The notes below the pieces were generated by a model. The model was not told the DNA's origin. It did no database searches and saw only the letters and a program-made list of their open reading frames with translations. The position numbers were made by a program, and so were the translations under genes. This document shows, piece by piece, positions 45,708 through 53,974 of a stretch of DNA of 64,000 nucleotides. This DNA comes from Streptomyces griseofuscus (GTDB lineage: Bacteria > Actinomycetota > Actinomycetes > Streptomycetales > Streptomycetaceae). The stretch spans positions 1 to 64,000 of the forward strand of contig NZ_CP051008.1 in NCBI RefSeq assembly GCF_014673495.1, read 5' to 3'. Position 1 is the first letter of the stretch, and every line of letters begins with the position of its first letter.

Positions 45708-46277
45708 ATGCCCGCGACCAGGAACAGGCCCTCCCAGCTCAGCGTGCTGCGCTACGGCGCGTTCGTCTCCCGCACCGCCGAACAGCGCGTCACCTCCTAC
45801 GCGCCGACCGTCCGCAACCTGGTCCACGACCACTTCGGACGCCGCCCGCTGGGCGCGGTCACGATCATCCTGACCAAGCCGCGCCTGCTGCTCTCCCTCG
45901 CCAACGAGGCGCAGGGCGAGGCCGCCGGCGTCCCGGAGAACACCTGGAAGTCCGTCGGCGTGCAGCAGAGCATCATCGGCAAGCCCACGGACTTCCGCGT
46001 CGCCACGGTGATCGCACCCAAGGGCGCGATGTGGATGCTGATCAACGCCCCGAAGATGCGCGACCCCAAGCAGCTCAAGCTGAGCCTGCTGCGCGGCTTC
46101 GTCGAGGTCGACCAGCTCATCCGCTCCGGCGCCCGCGACAACCGCGTCGCCTGGGTCCGCCACGAGATGAAGGTCAACCCGCTCAGCAAGCGGCAGGCCA
46201 ACAAGCTCCAGGCGCAGATCCTCGCCGACGGAGCCGAAGCCGAGCGCATCACCGCGGACCTCGCCCGGCGCATGTGA
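45708..46277 (+). CDS. Hypothetical protein, 189 aa
   Basis: Basic N-terminus, mixed alpha/beta pattern (RPLGAVTIILTKPRLLLSL, KGAMWMLINAPKMRDPKQL), no membrane helix. ATG start, GAGAGGACCGC upstream. Not assigned. Confidence 0.55.
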   Translation: MPATRNRPSQLSVLRYGAFVSRTAEQRVTSYAPTVRNLVHDHFGRRPLGAVTIILTKPRLLLSLANEAQGEAAGVPENTWKSVGVQQSIIGKPTDFRVATVIAPKGAMWMLINAPKMRDPKQLKLSLLRGFVEVDQLIRSGARDNRVAWVRHEMKVNPLSKRQANKLQAQILADGAEAERITADLARRM

Positions 46278-46294
46278 TCTGACGCGCCGCCGTG

Positions 46295-46322
46295 CCGCCC
46301 CGGCCCCTCCCGGCCGGGACGG
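46295..46322 (+). repeat. Intergenic GC stem (series member 3)
   Basis: CCGCCCCGGCC-N6-GGCCGGGACGG, one mismatch relative to member 2. Confidence 0.65.
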
Positions 46323-46370
46323 TGCGGGGGCACGTCAGCCCACCCCTTCCTGACCGACACGGAGGAAGTC

Positions 46371-47174
46371 ATGGCACGCAGCGCCCGGCCCGTCGTCCAC
46401 TACATGGCGACCCGGCCCGACGGCACCGTCCCGCCCACCTGCAACCACCTCGCCCGCTACTACAGCGGCCTGGGCGAGACGATCCCGACCGTGAACCTCG
46501 CCGACCACATCGGTGAGACCGTCGACCACCCCAGCCCCGGCGAGAAGTGGTACACCGACAAGCCGTTCTCGTACTTCCACATGTACACCCGGCCCGGCGA
46601 GATCCTGGAGCGCCTGGAGGTGGAGGAGCGCTGGCCGGTGAGGCTGTGGGAGGTCGAACCGCTCGGTGAGACCGGCAACTGGGGCAACGACTTCGCCCCG
46701 TACTGGCTGATGTCCCACCAGATCCGCGTCGTCCGCGAGGTCGAGGCGTGGCGTGCGTTCGGGCACCGCGGCATGCAGGTCCTGGCGACCCTCGCGCAGC
46801 TGCCCGACCTCGCCCGGCAGTGGACCGAAGAGTGGACCGCCGACCCCGAGGGCACCCGCCGCACGTATACGGCATGGGAGAAGCGCGTGGACCACACCCG
46901 GGCCCTGACCGGCTGGGCGTTCTGCCGGGCGCAGTACTCCCGCCGCGAGGCCGGCCTCCAGGCGGCCAACGAGCTCGCCGGGAACGCCGCCGCGCAGGCC
47001 GCGACCGCCGCCGGGGCTGACCCGCACGCCGTCGCCCTGATCCAGCTGCGGGCCCGCTGCCTGGTCGCCGGTCAGCTCATGTTCGACCGGATCCGCACCG
47101 GCGAGTACGAGCAGTCGATCCGCGGCCTGCTGCTCGGTGCCGGACTGGAGACCCCCGCCCCGGCCCTGGCCTGA
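46371..47174 (+). CDS. Hypothetical protein, 267 aa
   Basis: Aromatic-rich first half (HMYTRPGEILERLEVEERW, NWGNDFAPYWLMSHQIRVV) and a helical second half with Ala-rich stretches. No known catalytic motif. ATG start after ACGGAGGAAGTC. Belongs to the same operon-like array. Confidence 0.55.
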   Translation: MARSARPVVHYMATRPDGTVPPTCNHLARYYSGLGETIPTVNLADHIGETVDHPSPGEKWYTDKPFSYFHMYTRPGEILERLEVEERWPVRLWEVEPLGETGNWGNDFAPYWLMSHQIRVVREVEAWRAFGHRGMQVLATLAQLPDLARQWTEEWTADPEGTRRTYTAWEKRVDHTRALTGWAFCRAQYSRREAGLQAANELAGNAAAQAATAAGADPHAVALIQLRARCLVAGQLMFDRIRTGEYEQSIRGLLLGAGLETPAPALA

Positions 47175-47236
47175 CGTCGTTCCGTCTCGCCCCGGCCGCC
47201 CGGCCTGGGCTCCACTCCGAGATCAGGAGGCACCTC

Positions 47237-47653
47237 TTGAGCACCGACACCACCCCCGAGACGATCCGCTACACCGCCGACGTCGTCCTGTTCGCCGACC
47301 GGCACGTCCTGCTGATCGAGCGGGGCTGGGACCCGCACGCGGGCTGCTGGGCGCTGCCCGGTGGTCACGTGGACGTGGGGGAGACCAGCCTGCAGGCGGC
47401 CGTGCGCGAGCTGGAGGAAGAGGCCGGCATCACGGTCCCGGCCGCCGACCTGCTGCAGGTGGGCGCCTTCGACGCCGTCGGCCGTGACGCGCGCGGCCGG
47501 TACGTCAGCGTCGCCTACACCGCCACCCTGCCCGCCCTGACCGAGCCGGCGGCCGGGGACGACGCCACCGCCGCCCGCTGGTGGCCCCTGGCCGCCCTCC
47601 CCGACCTCGCGTTCGACCACGCCGAGATCGTCGCGGAGGCCGTGAAGCGCTGA
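47237..47653 (+). CDS. NUDIX hydrolase
   Basis: 138 aa with a complete Nudix box (G43, E49, R57, E58, E61, E62, G64: GGHVDVGETSLQAAVRELEE...). Such enzymes hydrolyse nucleoside diphosphates linked to another group; the substrate is not evident. TTG start, supported by AGGAGG seven bases upstream. Confidence 0.88.
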   Translation: MSTDTTPETIRYTADVVLFADRHVLLIERGWDPHAGCWALPGGHVDVGETSLQAAVRELEEEAGITVPAADLLQVGAFDAVGRDARGRYVSVAYTATLPALTEPAAGDDATAARWWPLAALPDLAFDHAEIVAEAVKR

Positions 47654-47685
47654 TCCCTTCCGCGTGAGCGCGGCGTTCCTCCGTG

Positions 47686-47712
47686 CCGCCCCGGCCTCAC
47701 CGGCCGGGGCGG
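47686..47712 (+). repeat. Intergenic GC stem (series member 4)
   Basis: CCGCCCCGGCC-N5-GGCCGGGGCGG, downstream of the NUDIX gene. A weaker relative lies at 47,188-47,211. Confidence 0.65.
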
Positions 47713-47756
47713 TCGCGGTGTTCCGCCACGACCAGCGACAGGAAGGAGAGGGCGTC

Positions 47757-48053
47757 ATGCCGCTTCGCTACTTCGAGGTTGACGTCCCGACCAAGCACAA
47801 CGACCAGCCGGGGCAGCGCATCCACATCTTCGTCGGCCTGGCCGACGACCCCCTCGCTGCCCGCAACGCCGCACACGACGCGTACGCCAAGGCGCGCCTG
47901 TTGCACCAGGCCGGGCAGGAGATCCCGCACGAGTTCGTCAGCGGTTGGGGTGCCCGGGGGCTGCGGCCCGACTGGGACCTCGACTGGAACAAGGCGACGG
48001 CCGCTCCGTGGGTGAACCCCCACGGCCTGTTCGGCACGCGCCGCACGTTCTGA
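47757..48053 (+). CDS. Hypothetical protein, 98 aa
   Basis: Opens with PLRYFEVDVPT and ends with a Trp/Asp-rich segment (GLRPDWDLDWNKATAAPWV). ATG start after GGAAGGAGAGGGC, a strong ribosome binding site. Unrecognised. Confidence 0.55.
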   Translation: MPLRYFEVDVPTKHNDQPGQRIHIFVGLADDPLAARNAAHDAYAKARLLHQAGQEIPHEFVSGWGARGLRPDWDLDWNKATAAPWVNPHGLFGTRRTF

Positions 48054-48142
48054 ATTCGCCCCGGGACGGCCGCCAAAGGCCGGAAAACCAGTCGGCCGCC
48101 CCGGGCCACCCACCCCGTACAAGACGAGAGGGAGAGACCAGT

Positions 48143-48823
48143 ATGGCCTCCACCGTGCGCGTACAGGCCCCGATCGGGCAACGCGCCCTGTTCATCACCA
48201 CGCTCGCCGTGCCGCTGACCGGCTGGACCGTGCACGCGGTCAGCCTGCACCGCAAGCTCGCCGCCGCCCGGAAGGACCCGCTCACCGGGCTGCTCGGGCG
48301 CGACGGCTACACGGCCAAGGCCCGGCAGATCACCGACCGGTACGGCGACGCCGCCGTGGTGGTCCTGGTGGACCTGGACCACTTCAAGCAGATCAACGAC
48401 GGGCCCGGCGGGCACGCCGCCGGTGACCGCGTCCTGGCCGCCACCGCGGCCCGGCTCACCGCGTGGGCGGGCAGCCGCGGGGCGGTCGGCCGGCTCGGAG
48501 GGGACGAGTTCGCCGTCGCGGTCCGGATCGGTCGGGCCCGCCGCGCGCTCCGGCTCGCTCAGCTCGCGCAGCTGCTCGCGCAGCCGGTGGAGGTCGAGGA
48601 CGGCGTCCTGGTCGACGTCGCCGCGTCGGTCGGCGCGGCCTGCTCCGACGTCCTCGGCACGACGGACCTGAGCGTGCTCCAGCGGGCCGCCGACGCCGCG
48701 ATGTACGCGGGCAAGCACACCGGCCGCGCCGTCCTCGCCGACCGTTCGCACGCCGTCGTGCCGTCCATCAACGGCCGCCGCGCCGGACGGTCGGGCACCA
48801 GCACCCTGGGGCGGGCGGCATGA
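48143..48823 (+). CDS. GGDEF-domain protein (diguanylate cyclase-like)
   Basis: 226 aa. One N-terminal membrane helix (about residues 13-32), then a GGDEF domain: DPLTGLLGRDGY, VDLDHFKQIND, GHAAGD and RLGGDEF (about 117-123). The active-site motif is intact, so c-di-GMP synthesis is plausible. The loop after IND has one extra residue (GPGGH), and no RxxD inhibitory site is visible. In Streptomyces, c-di-GMP controls development through BldD. ATG start with GAGAGGGAGAGACC upstream; overlaps the next gene. Confidence 0.85.
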   Translation: MASTVRVQAPIGQRALFITTLAVPLTGWTVHAVSLHRKLAAARKDPLTGLLGRDGYTAKARQITDRYGDAAVVVLVDLDHFKQINDGPGGHAAGDRVLAATAARLTAWAGSRGAVGRLGGDEFAVAVRIGRARRALRLAQLAQLLAQPVEVEDGVLVDVAASVGAACSDVLGTTDLSVLQRAADAAMYAGKHTGRAVLADRSHAVVPSINGRRAGRSGTSTLGRAA

Positions 48824-49281
48824 GCGACACCACGACCGCCGCCGACCCGGGCACCTGGATCCGGGGCATCACGATCCGGCAGCCCTGGACGACCTGCATC
48901 CTCGCCGGGAAGGACGTGGAGAACCGGCCGGCCGCCTGGTCCTGGCGCGGCCTGGTGCTGCTGCACGCCGGGCAGGCCACCGAGCGGGCGCCGATGCGCG
49001 ACCCGCTGGTCGCCACCGCGATCCGCGGCCGCGAACTGCACACCCGGGCCGTCATCGGCGTCGCCCGCCTCACCGACTGCCACCAGGACGCCGCCGGCAC
49101 CGCCCCGTGCTCCCGCTGGGCGCAGCCCGACGCGTTCCACCTCGTCCTCGCCGACGTCCAGGAGCTCGCGCTGCCGATCCCGTGGCTGCACGGACAGCTC
49201 GGGCCGTGGCGCCCGCCGCAGGACCTCGTGGACCAGGTCCTCCTCCAGCTCCCCCACCTCGCTCCGGAGGCCACCTCATGA
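48820..49281 (+). CDS. ASCH-domain protein
   Basis: 153 aa. GITIRQPWTTCILAGKDVEN followed by RGLVLLHAG and VIGVARLTDC are the typical ASCH pattern. The domain resembles PUA and is thought to bind RNA or modified nucleosides. ATG overlaps the GGDEF stop by four bases. Confidence 0.78.
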   Translation: MSDTTTAADPGTWIRGITIRQPWTTCILAGKDVENRPAAWSWRGLVLLHAGQATERAPMRDPLVATAIRGRELHTRAVIGVARLTDCHQDAAGTAPCSRWAQPDAFHLVLADVQELALPIPWLHGQLGPWRPPQDLVDQVLLQLPHLAPEATS

Positions 49282-49844
49282 GCGGCAATGGCAACCGCAC
49301 CGGCGTCCCCAACGCGCCGGCCATCGTCCTCGCCGACGACCGGATCCCCTTCCCCGAGACCGACCAGGTCCTGCGCTGCCGTACGAGCCCGGCCCTGTTC
49401 CAGATCGAGGACATCCCCAACACCGACCAGGAGCCCCGCGCCCGGGAGAAGGCGCTCGCCAAGGCCAAGCACGCCTGCTCCGGCTGCCCGATCGTCAAGG
49501 ACTGCCTGAAGTGGGCGCTGGCCAACCCCGCCCTGACGAAGACCGGGGTGTGGGCGGCGACCACCAAGCGCGACCGCACGCAGCTGCGCAAGGACCTCGT
49601 GGCGCGGCTCGGTGAGGACTGGGTCGGCGTGGTGGCCGAACAGGACCGACTGCGCAGGGAGCGGCAGCGGGCGGCCCGCGTCGTCCCGCCCACCGTCCGC
49701 GAACTGGCCCTCGCCCGCCTGGAGCTGGAGGGCATCCCCACCCGGCCCGCGCCGTACAACCGCTGGAAGGAACCCATCACCCCGGCGCAGGCCGCGTCGA
49801 ACCTGCGCGTGCTGGCACTGGTCGCCAGCGGCAAGGCCGCGTGA
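49278..49844 (+). CDS. WhiB-family (Wbl) regulator
   Basis: 188 aa. Four cysteines in Wbl order: C34, then C67-x2-C70-x5-C76 (ACSGCPIVKDC), followed by the turn GVWAAT (90-95) in place of the usual GVWGG. An iron-sulphur cluster and sigma-factor interaction are expected. The C-terminal extension is longer than in most Wbl proteins and Arg-rich. ATG overlaps the ASCH stop by four bases. Confidence 0.82.
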   Translation: MSGNGNRTGVPNAPAIVLADDRIPFPETDQVLRCRTSPALFQIEDIPNTDQEPRAREKALAKAKHACSGCPIVKDCLKWALANPALTKTGVWAATTKRDRTQLRKDLVARLGEDWVGVVAEQDRLRRERQRAARVVPPTVRELALARLELEGIPTRPAPYNRWKEPITPAQAASNLRVLALVASGKAA

Positions 49845-50707
49845 TGTTCACCGACTGGACCGAGGCCCTCGAAGCCGAGTCGCTGCCCCTGGACCCGAAC
49901 CCGGCGCAGCAGCTCGCCGCCGCGGCCCGGGTCACCGCCCGCAGCTCCCGCGACAAGGACGACATGGCGTTGCTCCTGGACGTCCTCGGGCTGCCCACCG
50001 ACACCGACACCCTCACCGCCCTGCTCCCCCTCCTCCCGGAAACCGGAGACGCACCCACCATGACGAACACCCCCGCCGCCGCCCCGGCCCTGTCCGCGTT
50101 CGAGGCCATGGCGATCTCCATGCACAACAACGGCGACTCCGAGCAGACGATCCGCGAGGCCACCGGCCTGAGCGAGACCGAGCTCAGCGACCTCATCGCC
50201 AACCAGGTCCTCGGACTGCCCAGCGAGGACACCGACACCCCGGACGCCAGCGCCCCGGCGATCGACGTCCCGGTCGTCGCGCTGCCCGTCACCAACGCCG
50301 TCCAGGAGCTGCTCGACTGGGCGGCCGCGCACCCGGCCGCCGGAGTCCGCAGCCGCGCCGCCCGCATCACCGCCGACCTCTGCGAGCTGTCCGAGCGCCG
50401 CGACAGCGAGGCCGCACAGCGCGAGGCGGAGGAGAAGGTCGCCAAGGCGCGGGCCGACCTGGAGAAGGCGCAGGAGGAGCTGCGCACCGTGAAGGCCGGC
50501 ACCCGCACCACCACCACGGCGGCCGCCGCCGCGCCCACCCCGATCCGCGCGGGCATGGGCAGCGGCCGCACCCGGGAGGAGCTCGCCGCCGTCCGGGCGT
50601 GGGCGCGCGAGCACGGCCACAAGGTCGCCGACCAGGGCATGGTGCCCAAGCGGGTCCTGGAGGCGTACGACGCCGCGCACCAGGCGCCGGTCCGGAAGGC
50701 CGGCTGA
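49844..50707 (+). CDS. Protein with Lsr2-like C-terminal DNA-binding domain
   Basis: 287 aa. The end (TREELAAVRAWAREHGHKVA, then QGMVPKRVLEAYDAAH, about residues 245-283) matches the Lsr2 C-terminal domain, which binds AT-rich DNA and silences foreign genes. Before it are a possible HTH (SEQTIREATGLSETELSDLI, about 99-118) and a coiled coil (about 185-215). The Lsr2 N-terminal oligomerisation domain is not present. TGATG overlap with the WhiB-like gene. Confidence 0.72.
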   Translation: MFTDWTEALEAESLPLDPNPAQQLAAAARVTARSSRDKDDMALLLDVLGLPTDTDTLTALLPLLPETGDAPTMTNTPAAAPALSAFEAMAISMHNNGDSEQTIREATGLSETELSDLIANQVLGLPSEDTDTPDASAPAIDVPVVALPVTNAVQELLDWAAAHPAAGVRSRAARITADLCELSERRDSEAAQREAEEKVAKARADLEKAQEELRTVKAGTRTTTTAAAAAPTPIRAGMGSGRTREELAAVRAWAREHGHKVADQGMVPKRVLEAYDAAHQAPVRKAG

Positions 50708-50709
50708 CT

Positions 50710-51204
50710 GTGGCCGCCGACGACGCCATAGCCCTGGACGGCTTCCTGGACGAGGAGACCGTGCCCGGCGACCTGCACGGGTCGACGGCGCGGTTCCGCC
50801 TCACCGTCTCCCCCACGGACGAGCGCGCGGACGAGATGATCCTGCCCTGCAGCGTCGCCGACTCCGAGCTGGCGCACGCGGTCATCCACGACCTGGTCCC
50901 CGGCGACAAGCTCCGCGTCACCGGCTACCTCCGGCTGCCCCGCACGCCGGACGAGCCGATGTGGCTGGCCGTCAACACGCTCGCTGTGCTGGAGACCGCG
51001 CCGATGCTCTCCGACCCGGCCACCGTCGCCACGGCCGTCATCGAGCGCAAGGGACCGTACGTCTGCTGGTTCGACGCCGAAGACTCCGGCGAGGTCCCGG
51101 TGTGGACCGAAGCGGGGGTCTGGGTCGGCACCGCCGGTGACCCGAGCGCGCTGGGCGAACTGATCAAGGCGTTCGAGCAGCGCCAGGCCGCCGGCGGCGA
51201 GTAG
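50710..51204 (+). CDS. OB-fold-like protein, 164 aa
   Basis: GTG start two bases after the previous stop. The first 110 residues alternate strands in an SSB-like order (LDGFLDEE, ARFRLTVSP, MILPCSVADSELAHAVI, GDKLRVTGYLRL). A single-strand-binding or primosomal-like role is possible but unproven. Ends in a helical tail. Confidence 0.5.
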   Translation: MAADDAIALDGFLDEETVPGDLHGSTARFRLTVSPTDERADEMILPCSVADSELAHAVIHDLVPGDKLRVTGYLRLPRTPDEPMWLAVNTLAVLETAPMLSDPATVATAVIERKGPYVCWFDAEDSGEVPVWTEAGVWVGTAGDPSALGELIKAFEQRQAAGGE

Positions 51205-51214
51205 CGGAGCCGCC

Positions 51215-51931
51215 GTGCCCATCCGTCCCGAGAACCTGCACCGCTACCCGCGCGACTGGAACGAGATCAGCGCGCGGATCCGGTTCGAGCGGGCAGGCGG
51301 CCGCTGCGAGTGCACGGGCCACTGCGGCCTGGCGCACCCGGGCGGCCGCTGCCCCGCCGTCCATGAGGAGATCCACCCAGACACCGGGTCCGTGGTCGGC
51401 CTCACCACCGCCCACCTCAACCACACCCCCGAAGACGTGCGAGAGATCAACTTGCTCGCCGCCTGCCAGCTCTGCCACCTGCGGATCGACCACGGACACC
51501 ACCGGGTCACCCGCTCGATCACCCTCGCCGCCCGCGCGGCCGCCGCCGGACAGCTCGGACTCCTCCCCGAGACCGCGCTCACCCGCACCGAGCCGCCCAC
51601 CCCGCCGCGCCCCACCCGGGGCCGTGCCCCCGCGGCCGCGCTCCACCAGCTGCCCTTCCCCGAACCCGAACAGGAGACGAAGCCCATGGCCCGCATCAGC
51701 GTGAAGGTCACCCCGCTCCACCCCGACGGCACCGAATGCACCCACGCCGTCCGGCCCTCCGGCAAGCCCCGCGACCCGGACGCCGGATGCGCCGGCCGCC
51801 GCAACTACGCCGTGGTGTGCAGCTCCTGCGGCCGGGTCGGCGAGCCGCACGGCCTGCGCGTCCTCGCCGAGCCGGAGCAGAGCAAACACCGCGACAGCCA
51901 CAAGGCCGCGCTCACCCCGGCCTCCCGCTGA
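51215..51931 (+). CDS. HNH-endonuclease-like protein
   Basis: 238 aa. FERAGGRCECTGHCG with TAHLNHTPEDVREINLLAACQLCH (given in pieces: LNHTPED, ACQLCH) matches the HNH nuclease core with its zinc cysteines, about residues 24-92. The C-terminal part is a separate segment with CTHAV and CSSCGR, which may be a second zinc module. A GTG start only a few bases after the previous gene puts it in the operon. Confidence 0.7.
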   Translation: MPIRPENLHRYPRDWNEISARIRFERAGGRCECTGHCGLAHPGGRCPAVHEEIHPDTGSVVGLTTAHLNHTPEDVREINLLAACQLCHLRIDHGHHRVTRSITLAARAAAAGQLGLLPETALTRTEPPTPPRPTRGRAPAAALHQLPFPEPEQETKPMARISVKVTPLHPDGTECTHAVRPSGKPRDPDAGCAGRRNYAVVCSSCGRVGEPHGLRVLAEPEQSKHRDSHKAALTPASR

Positions 51932-51993
51932 CCCCCACCCGCCCGGCCGCCGGGACCACCACGGTTCCGGCGACCCCGTCCATGTGAGGGCCG

Positions 51994-52599
51994 ATGCCCA
52001 CCACCATCTTCGACGTCTTCGACCAGTTCACCCGCCGCACCGCCGACGTCACCGCCCAGCTCACCACCCTCGGCATCCCGCTCACCGCACCGGCCCCGCC
52101 GCCCGCCGACCCCAACCCGGCCGACCCGTGGGCCAGCAACTACCCGGTCCCGGTCGACCGATCCACCCTCGCCTGGTGCACCGCCGTGACGATGCTCGCC
52201 AACCACCACCACACCGGCATCGACCACCAGGTCCTCGCCGCCGACGCCCTGCTGCGCGAGCTCGGAGTCCGCGGCCTCGCCCAGCTCCACTCCGACCTCC
52301 ACCACGGCTCCCCCATCGACTACCGCTACACCCGCTGCCCGTACTGCTCCGGCATCGGCGAGGACCCCACCCAGCCGACCTGCGGTGAGGTCGGCTGCGC
52401 GCCGTGGTTGGAGTTCGCCGGACACGATCACGTGTGCCCGGTCTGCCACAGCGACGACTACCAGCCCCAGTGGTTCGCCGAAGAGCAGATGACCGAACTC
52501 GAGGAGCTGCTCGCCGACGCCATCGAGGAGCGCGAGGAGCGCGCCTCCCTCCGCTACCGGATCCGGGCCCGGCTGTACCGCCGGACGGTCCGATCGTGA
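51994..52599 (+). CDS. Zinc-ribbon protein, 201 aa
   Basis: Helical N-terminus, then CPYCSGIGEDPTQPTCG and VCPVCHSDD (about residues 112-160), two CxxC pairs likely to bind zinc, and a charged helical end. ATG start after GTGAGGGCCG. Function unknown. Confidence 0.6.
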   Translation: MPTTIFDVFDQFTRRTADVTAQLTTLGIPLTAPAPPPADPNPADPWASNYPVPVDRSTLAWCTAVTMLANHHHTGIDHQVLAADALLRELGVRGLAQLHSDLHHGSPIDYRYTRCPYCSGIGEDPTQPTCGEVGCAPWLEFAGHDHVCPVCHSDDYQPQWFAEEQMTELEELLADAIEEREERASLRYRIRARLYRRTVRS

Positions 52600-52964
52600 C
52601 GGCCCGCTTCCGACGCTGCGGACACGGCAGCGGACCGATGCACCCCGGCGACCAGAAGGCCGTCGCGGAGTTCGCTGCCATGCTCGCCGCCCGCCAGAGG
52701 CCGGCCCCGTGGACCGGCCGCGGCGACGTCGCCGTACGGATCGGCGAGCACGGCCTGGAACGCGGACGCCCGCTCCCCGACCAGCAGCCCGACACCGACC
52801 CCCTCGCCCTGGTCCTCATCCACCCCGACACCGAGACCGCCCTCACCGGCACCCTTCACTGCGCCCAGACCCACATCCACGGCGCGTGGACCGACCCCTA
52901 CCGACTCCTCACCCACGCCCTCGCCGGGCGCGACCTCCCGCCCGGCATCGACCTGAGTGCCTGA
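52596..52964 (+). CDS. Hypothetical protein, 122 aa
   Basis: GTG overlaps the previous stop by four bases. Middle section GRGDVAVRIGEHGL and LALVLIHPDTETALTG look like a small beta domain. Last gene before a strong terminator. Confidence 0.55.
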   Translation: MTARFRRCGHGSGPMHPGDQKAVAEFAAMLAARQRPAPWTGRGDVAVRIGEHGLERGRPLPDQQPDTDPLALVLIHPDTETALTGTLHCAQTHIHGAWTDPYRLLTHALAGRDLPPGIDLSA

Positions 52965-52973
52965 GCACACGAA

Positions 52974-53024
52974 GCGGCCCTCGCCGTCCCGGACCTCCAT
53001 CCGGGCGGCGAGGGCCGCTTTTTT
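52974..53024 (+). terminator. Rho-independent terminator
   Basis: Long GC stem (GCGGCCCTCGCCG and its complement with inner pairing) followed by TTTTTT. Ends the 46-53 kb operon. Confidence 0.9.
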
Positions 53025-53163
53025 GCGTTCAACGGCGAAGATCCAGGCTCGATGGTGAACACCGCGTAGACGTCCCGCAGTTCTGAGCCCTGCTCTCCCT
53101 CGTTCGGGTTGTCTCATGCCGCGCCCCCGGCCGCTGCCTCTGTCGACACCCTACGAGGGGGGC

Positions 53164-53197
53164 TTGGCGTCCGTAGAGCAGCGCTATCGTGCCCGTC
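53164..53197 (+). promoter_or_regulatory. Leaderless promoter candidate for parA
   Basis: TTGGCG (53,164) and TATCGT (53,185) with the ATG only seven bases after the -10 and no ribosome binding site. This matches actinobacterial leaderless promoters. Spacer is 15 bases, a little short. Confidence 0.5.
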
Positions 53198-53974
53198 ATG
53201 ACCGATCCATTCCCGTCCGAAGAGGACGCCCCGGTGCCCGCGGAGCCCGTGGGCAACCTGCCCATCCCCAACACCCACCCCGACGGCGGCCCGCGCAGCA
53301 TCGTCTTCGTCAACGAGAAGCCCGGCACCGCGAAGAGCACCTCCGCGGTCCTCACGGCGCTCGCCCTGCACGAGGACGGCCAGGACGTCGTCCTCATCGA
53401 CGGCGACGTCAACGGCAAGTCCGTCATGGGCTGGCACAACGCGATCGGCGGTTTCCCGTTCCGCGTCTTCCAGATGCCGTCGGTGACCCTGCACCAGGAC
53501 ATCCCGAAGACCTTCGCCGACCCCAAGACCCGCATCGTGATCGACGCCCCGCCGCTGGAGAACCAGCCCGGCATCGCGCGGTCTGCCATGCGGTACGCAG
53601 ACCTCAGCGTCATCCCCGTCGCTCCGTCGTCCATGGAGACCGAGCGGATGGGCGACATCCGTGACGAGATCAACGACCTCGGACCGCTGACCCTCAACGG
53701 CATCTGCGCCCGGGTCCTGCTCAACCGCTGCATCCCCCAGGCCAAGCGGCACAACCGGCTCTACCGGAACATCCTGGTCTCCGGAGGCTGGAACGTCTTC
53801 GACACCGCCATCCCCATGGTCACGGAGTTCCAAGGCGCCTGGGGCAAGACCATCGAAGCCGGAGGCGGCGAGTACGACCAGCTCCTGGTCGAACTCGGCA
53901 TCCGGCAGACCCGCGACGACACCTACGACGAGCTGGTGTCGTACCTGACGAAGGCGCGGGAGAACAACGCGTGA
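53198..53974 (+). CDS. ParA-type partition ATPase
   Basis: 258 aa. Deviant Walker A EKPGTAKST (about 40-48), Walker A' LIDGDVNGKS, Walker B RIVIDAPP. Such ATPases position plasmid copies before septation together with a DNA-binding partner, encoded next with overlap. ATG at 53,198 chosen because a -10-like box lies seven bases upstream; a GTG three codons earlier is possible. Confidence 0.85.
   Translation: MTDPFPSEEDAPVPAEPVGNLPIPNTHPDGGPRSIVFVNEKPGTAKSTSAVLTALALHEDGQDVVLIDGDVNGKSVMGWHNAIGGFPFRVFQMPSVTLHQDIPKTFADPKTRIVIDAPPLENQPGIARSAMRYADLSVIPVAPSSMETERMGDIRDEINDLGPLTLNGICARVLLNRCIPQAKRHNRLYRNILVSGGWNVFDTAIPMVTEFQGAWGKTIEAGGGEYDQLLVELGIRQTRDDTYDELVSYLTKARENNA

Noticed and set aside
42765..46163. 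1,132-codon minus-strand open frame opposite the transfer genes
   Set aside because: Shadow of plus-strand genes with strong third-position GC; Gly/Val/Ala/Arg composition and no start signal.
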